Source: Anodontia alba
Taxonomy: Eukaryota; Mollusca; Bivalvia; Lucinida; Lucinidae
Assembly (NCBI GenBank): GCA_964016985.1
Contig: OZ024835.1
Location: forward strand, 67,906,812-67,970,811
DNA: 64,000 nucleotides
Direction: 5' to 3'
Shown: piece by piece, positions 56,001-62,000 of the stretch
How the letters are laid out: each line of letters begins with the position of its first letter
How positions within the stretch are numbered: the first letter of the stretch is position 1
The notes under the pieces: generated by a model
Database searches by the model: none
What the model was told of the DNA's origin: nothing
Seen by the model: the letters and a program-made list of their open reading frames with translations, nothing else
Position numbers and translations under genes: made by a program

Positions 56001-59000
56001 ATTTTGTTGTGTGTTTTCAGATGTATTTGTCAGAACTCCAGAAAATCCCCTCCCTTTATCCCCCACAACACACTCCCAATAATAAAAATACAGTCAAACC
56101 TGTCTTAAACAGCCACCCATGGGAAGCTTAAAATGTGGCTGCTGAAGGCAGGTGGCTGCTTAATACAGTTCAAATATATAAGTCTATGAATTTTGGGGCA
56201 ACTTTCCTCTGGCTGCTTAATACAGGTTGGCTGCTTAATAGAGGTGACCACTAACACAGGTTTGACTGTATTGGTGCTTTCCATCACTATATTCCCCCGG
56301 TTTAATGAAAACTGTCAGATTTTGTTGTGCGTTTTCAGATATATTTGTCAGAACTCCAGAAAGTCCCCAATCCCACAACACACACCCAGTAATAAAAATA
56401 TTTGTGCTTTCCAGCACTGTATTTACCCTAAATTTTGGGACAGACAGATCTGAACAAACAGTGTAGATCCAGGACTGATGCCGCAAAATGCATGATCTGA
56501 TACGAATTTGCAAGTTTTGCCTCTCAGCCAGCAGTTTTTAAACACATCGACAGGTAGTAAAAAGGACTTGGTCAAATTTTAGGACAAATATTGAAAGGAG
56601 TAATAGAGTCTAAATAATCAGGGTAAATATGGCATTTATCAAATAATTTTTTTATGTCTTCATGGAAATGTATTTTTTGACTTATCCCTTAACGCTTAGC
56701 ACTCTGGGTAAAATTTTCAGCAGATGGCACTTCGAAATTTTTTTTCTTATTTTATCAGAAACCAGATTTTGACATTACATGCAAATTGTCTCCGCTGGAG
56801 ACAATTTGCATGAAATGTCAAAACCTGTTTTCTGGGAAAAATAAGACTAATACTGCCAGTGTATAATCTGCTGAATTAGCCAAGAGTGGTTAAGGTTAAC
56901 ATGATTATATGTAACAGTATAATTATTAAGTGGAGTGTTTATTTATCACATTTATTCCATTTTTTTTTTTTTTTTTAATTTAACGGATTTAGTTGCATTT
57001 ATGATTTAGAATCTTAAATTGGTGATGGCATATTAATATATCGTAATAACCCTAAGTATTGGGACTGGTATGCCTGAGCAGTATAGACCCAGATCAGATG
57101 CTGCAGAATGTTTGCCGTACATAACACATCAGTGGGTAGTAAAATGGACTATTTCAAATTTTAGGACAAGTATGATAAGAAGTTAACCCTTAAAGCGCCA
57201 AGAAAATCTGCATCTGAAAATGTCGTCTGTTTATGTCGTCTGCTGAATATTCCTGCAAACTTTTCAAACCAATTTTTGCATACAGGCAAACAGTGTGGGT
57301 CTGATCTGGATCCACACTGTTTGCAGAAGTGACTTTTAAAGTAACCAGCAGAAGACAAAGCAGGCGACAATAGTTGTGATTGGCGCTTTAAGGGTTAAGG
57401 TGTCCCAATATTCAGGGTAAATTTGGTAGTAACATTTCAGTAATTCAATTTCAACTTTAAGAGTTTTTTTTTTGTTTTTTTTTTTTAATTGTACACATGG
57501 TAGTGTTGTAGGGTATTATGTTATATCCTTTATTGTCTCTTCTTCCATGCATTTGTTTTTCTATGCTTTATTATATCTATATATATAGTTTATGTCTTTC
57601 CATTTATTAGCCAGCCTCGGTGGCTCAGTTGGATGCGCCGTCCGACTGGAGACCAGGAGGTCGCGGGTTCAACCCCCGCCGAGGTCGGCAACATTCTTTC
57701 GTGGAGATTGATCATGAAATATTTTCTACGGTCATTCTCTCCCTTCTGCTGATTCAAGAAGGGCAGTTGTCAGTTTCTGAGGAAAGAATGTGCACAATAC
57801 TGGTTAACCGCTTAGAGGACTAAGCCTGTCCAGTAAACGTGTGGTTAGGTAAACTGACCGCGCTCGACATGACCCCATTGGGTTGACTGGGCCGTAAAAC
57901 CTCAACACAAACAAACTTTCCATTTATTTGTTCATTGGTTTGTTCATTCTTACATACGTAGATATATTTGTCCATCGGTTATTTAAGTCTATGTCAAAGT
58001 TTTGCCTGTAAGTTTTATTTTTATCATCAACTGTTTCCCATCTAGAGGCAATTTTTGTTGCTGCTGATATTCTTTGCTAACAGTTTTGACCAAGATCAAG
58101 CCAGACAAAATGTCAGGCCATTTTTTGGGTCCAAAATGTTTGACACACTGATGGTATTCCTGAATTTTTTTTTTTTTTTTTTTTATGAAAAAGTCAGTTT
58201 AAAAAAAAATCCACAAATGACAAAAATGTCTTCAAAATTACCCAGTATGCAAAGAGTTAAGAAATGGGGCCATCTGGGGGTATTCATGCTCCACTGGGCA
58301 CTTGCTCTAGTTCCTGATCAACTAACTTAAGTATATAGATTTCGTCCACATTACGAAAACACGCCTATTCAAATATATAGAAAATTTCACACCCAAAAAC
58401 TGAAAACTTCCAGATAAAAATTCCGATATTTTTTTCTAATTTCAGCACAAAACATAGATTGTGGGTACTCGTTAGAACCACCTCGTCGAGGCGGTTCTAA
58501 CGAGTACCCACAATCTATGCTTTGAGCAGAAATAAGAAAAATAATGTATACACCTGTAAACCCCAGTTTTACTATATAAAGTGGGGTTCAAGGGGGTCAG
58601 TATTATATAGGTATTGTTTTCATGATGCAGATTTGCATACATACTAGTATATATTTTTGGGATCCATTTTTGAACCGTGTTATATACAAAACTGTGTTAT
58701 AACGAACTGTGTTATAAGGAGGTTGTGGTATATGTTAATTTTTGACTGTTATGGCCCTTTCCTTGTTAAGAAAGAAAATTTAGAATTTATACATTTAGGT
58801 AGTGAAGCCATGTTATAGCATAAGGCACTTTATTTTAACCATAAAGCACTGATATTTTCTTGTTTCTCCACAAAAGCATATGTTGTGGGTACTCCTATGA
58901 AGCATCTGAAGGAAGCACCTCTAATAAGTGCCAACAACATATGTTTTCGTGGAAAAACAAGCAAAAATTTTCATTGAAACCCGTGTTTAATCATGGAAAT

Positions 59001-62000
59001 CTAACAATAGATAACAAAATATTATATTGTAGAATAGAGAAGAAATTGCTCCTAAGGAGAAATTTCTCCTCTTTCCCAAAATATTTTTAATATGTCTCTA
59101 CTTCATGTCTGAAATTATAAACAGGATTAGACATTTCATGCAAATTGTCTCCTCAGGAGACAATTTGCATGAAATTTCAAATCCTATTTTCATTTGTGAA
59201 ATGCAGTTGTTTCAATTTATTTTTTCCTTAATTCTGCAAATCTGATATGTCACTGTACAGCTATCTCGAAATATTTCAAAGAGTCCTTGGACTTCTAGAT
59301 TACGAGAGTCAGCTGTATATATATTATAGACTGTCATCTGCTGATGCTTTACCTTTAAGAATCTGATATTTTTCAGCCAACAACAACAACAGCAACACCC
59401 CCTGGTTACAGTCTGCATCAGTTACAAGGGAACAGAAATCATGGAAGTGAGAAAGAGGGATATCTGTTAAAGAAGAGTGAAGGAAAATTTAAGAAAGTCT
59501 GGCAAAAACGGAAATGTCGTATCAAAGATGGGAATCTCTTTGTTAGTCATTCAGATGTAAGTTTGTGTATTGTTTTGATTTTCATTGTAGCTCCAGATAA
59601 GAGAAATAGCTAGGGCTCAGTTATTCAAAGCATCATTAGCTTAACGAGCTCGTTAGCAGTCAAAATGTTAACTATTCTAGAAATTACAATATCTAACTGG
59701 TGTATTTTTGCTGGAAAATATGAGATGCTTTTATATATCCAATTTACATAAAGAAAAGTGGGGTTTGCAGAGTCACACATTACTTTTCCTATTTTTTTTT
59801 TTTTTTTCTGTTAAACTAGTGCCATTATTGCATATAGGTAGATTTGGACAATAATCTCTTATTTCAATATACCTTAGTGTTGAGGATAATTGACCGACAT
59901 GATTAAGTAAGTCTATGTAAAATTACAACAACGGATACAGTAGCACAATGCAGCTTGTTGCATATATATTTAGATTTTCTTTTTTTTTTCTTTTTTTTTA
60001 AACAGGCTTATGGTTACTTGATCAACTAGAGGAGGGGGTGTGTTGACTTTTACTTATGGGGCGAGTTGTCTTATTAATGTGGAGCGAGTTGTCTTATGAG
60101 TATGAAGCAAGTTGTATTGGGGCTAGTTTTATGTGACGCGACTTGTCTTGGGACTTTTTCTTATGACCCAAAAGGGCAATTAACTTGAAACTTCATTGGA
60201 AGTAACCAGGTGACTTGTAGATCAAAAGAAGCTAAAATCATTCTGATTTGAAATCCAAGATGGCCACCGTCTTGAAAATCTATATTGAACTTCTTCTCTT
60301 GAACCAAAAGGCCAGTTGACTTTAAATTGACTGGTAATCAGGTGGTAATCAGGTGAGCAATACAGGGCCATCTTGGCCCTCTTGTATTATAAAACAATGG
60401 TGAAAAATAAAAACAAATCCTGGTTTCAATTCTTATGAATCATGAAGAGGAAAGTAAAGTAAAACAAAAATGTAATAACTTCCCTTTCTTTCATCTGTTC
60501 TTATATATAAATTACAGTTGTCAGTTTTGTCTTGTTTCTTGTGTACTGCTTCATCCGTGGTTTATTTTGGAAAATTAATGCAAAGTACTCTGGGTAAAAT
60601 CTTCAGCAGACGACATGCTGAAAAAAGTTTCTTATTTTTTCCAGAAACAGATTTTGACATTTCATGCAAATTGTAGAAACAGATTTTGACATTTCATGCA
60701 AATTGTCTCCAATGGAGACAATTTGCATGAGATGTCAAATTCTGTTTTCTGAAGAAAATAAGAAAAATGTCAATTTGTCATCTGCTGAATTAGTAATAGG
60801 TAATGTCTGCAGCTGAATGAATTGTCAAATCCTGTTTTCTAGGAAAAGTAAGAAAAGTATTTCAAAATGCTGTCTGCTGAAATTTTTACCCAGCATGCAA
60901 AGTGTTAATGTGTGCAGCTGAATAATCCTAATCGTTTGTAACCCTCCATATGCCAAGGACTAAATTAGCACATGACAACTAAATTATATTTATCTTATTT
61001 TTCCCAGAAAACAGGGTTTGGTGACAATGGCTGTGGAACCCTATTTAGGGGGCGGTCTGGTGGTGCAAAGGTGTTGTGTATCTTACAGCACCGGGGCATC
61101 CAACTGATACTGGCTTACAGTTGGGCAAGGCCTGCTGTCCTTGTAGCGGGTAAAGGTAGAGGGGGAATGTTTTTGTAACTTCTGTTTCTTTACTTTCATT
61201 CCTGTTCCTCTTTCTTCCCTGTTCCTCTCTGTCATCTCCTACTATTCTCTTCCATCTCTTTTCTCCTTTTCTCTGGGAGGCAACACAAAATAACCCACAA
61301 GGGTTGACATGTCGTTAAACTCAAACACAGTCGATCAAATCAAAACCTATTTAAAAAGAAATTAGAAATAAAAGTTTTCTGCTAATATTTAAATTTTAGC
61401 AGGTTAATAAGTTTTGCTACAGAAAAACCAACAGTGTCCCACACATAAATTGTGAAGATACAGATCAGCAGATCAATATGGTCAGACAAATAACAATTCT
61501 AATGCACTTGCATATGTAACGCAACATCAGATTGGACAACGTCAAAAATTTGCGATGGTATATTCTGCGATATACTGTCGGAAATCCGACATCATCACGT
61601 AACGTCGCTTCTCATTGGCTGGCTAACAGCAGCTAACAGCACTTGTCGCTTTGCACAAATAGTACATTTTTTTCAATAGAAAAAATGAATAAATGCATTA
61701 GAATGGGGATAACTGCATTCAAATTTGTCATTTGGGGAGGTAAATCGGCGGTTTTACCTTTTATGACTCATCTGACTCGTCGCTGTAAAACAAAATTTCC
61801 GACCGTAAAACTGCCAATTTACCTCCCCAAATAACAAATTTGAATGCAGTTATCCCCTAATTCAGTCTTTACATGATCAGTGATAAAGATCTTAGAAGGA
61901 TGGCTCAACTGGCTCTTTATTGTTAGCATTATCTGTCCAGCTTCAGATAAAAGAGATAGGCAAAAGATATTACAGTCGAACTTCGATGGCACAAACCCCT

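Noticed and set aside
55855..56082. 75-aa ORF 'DVFVRTPE' repeated twice
   Set aside because: The frame follows the 132-bp duplication, and no donor or start context supports it; kept only as a low-interest splice question.
57609..57690. Possible tRNA gene
   Set aside because: A and B boxes are present, but the clover-leaf stems do not close properly, and the sequence continues into a SINE body with a target duplication.
57620..57823. ORF reading 'MAQLDAPSDWRPGGRGFNPR', with a similar one at 62566
   Set aside because: It is the translation of the SINE head. Similar peptides appear in many animal gene predictions for the same reason.
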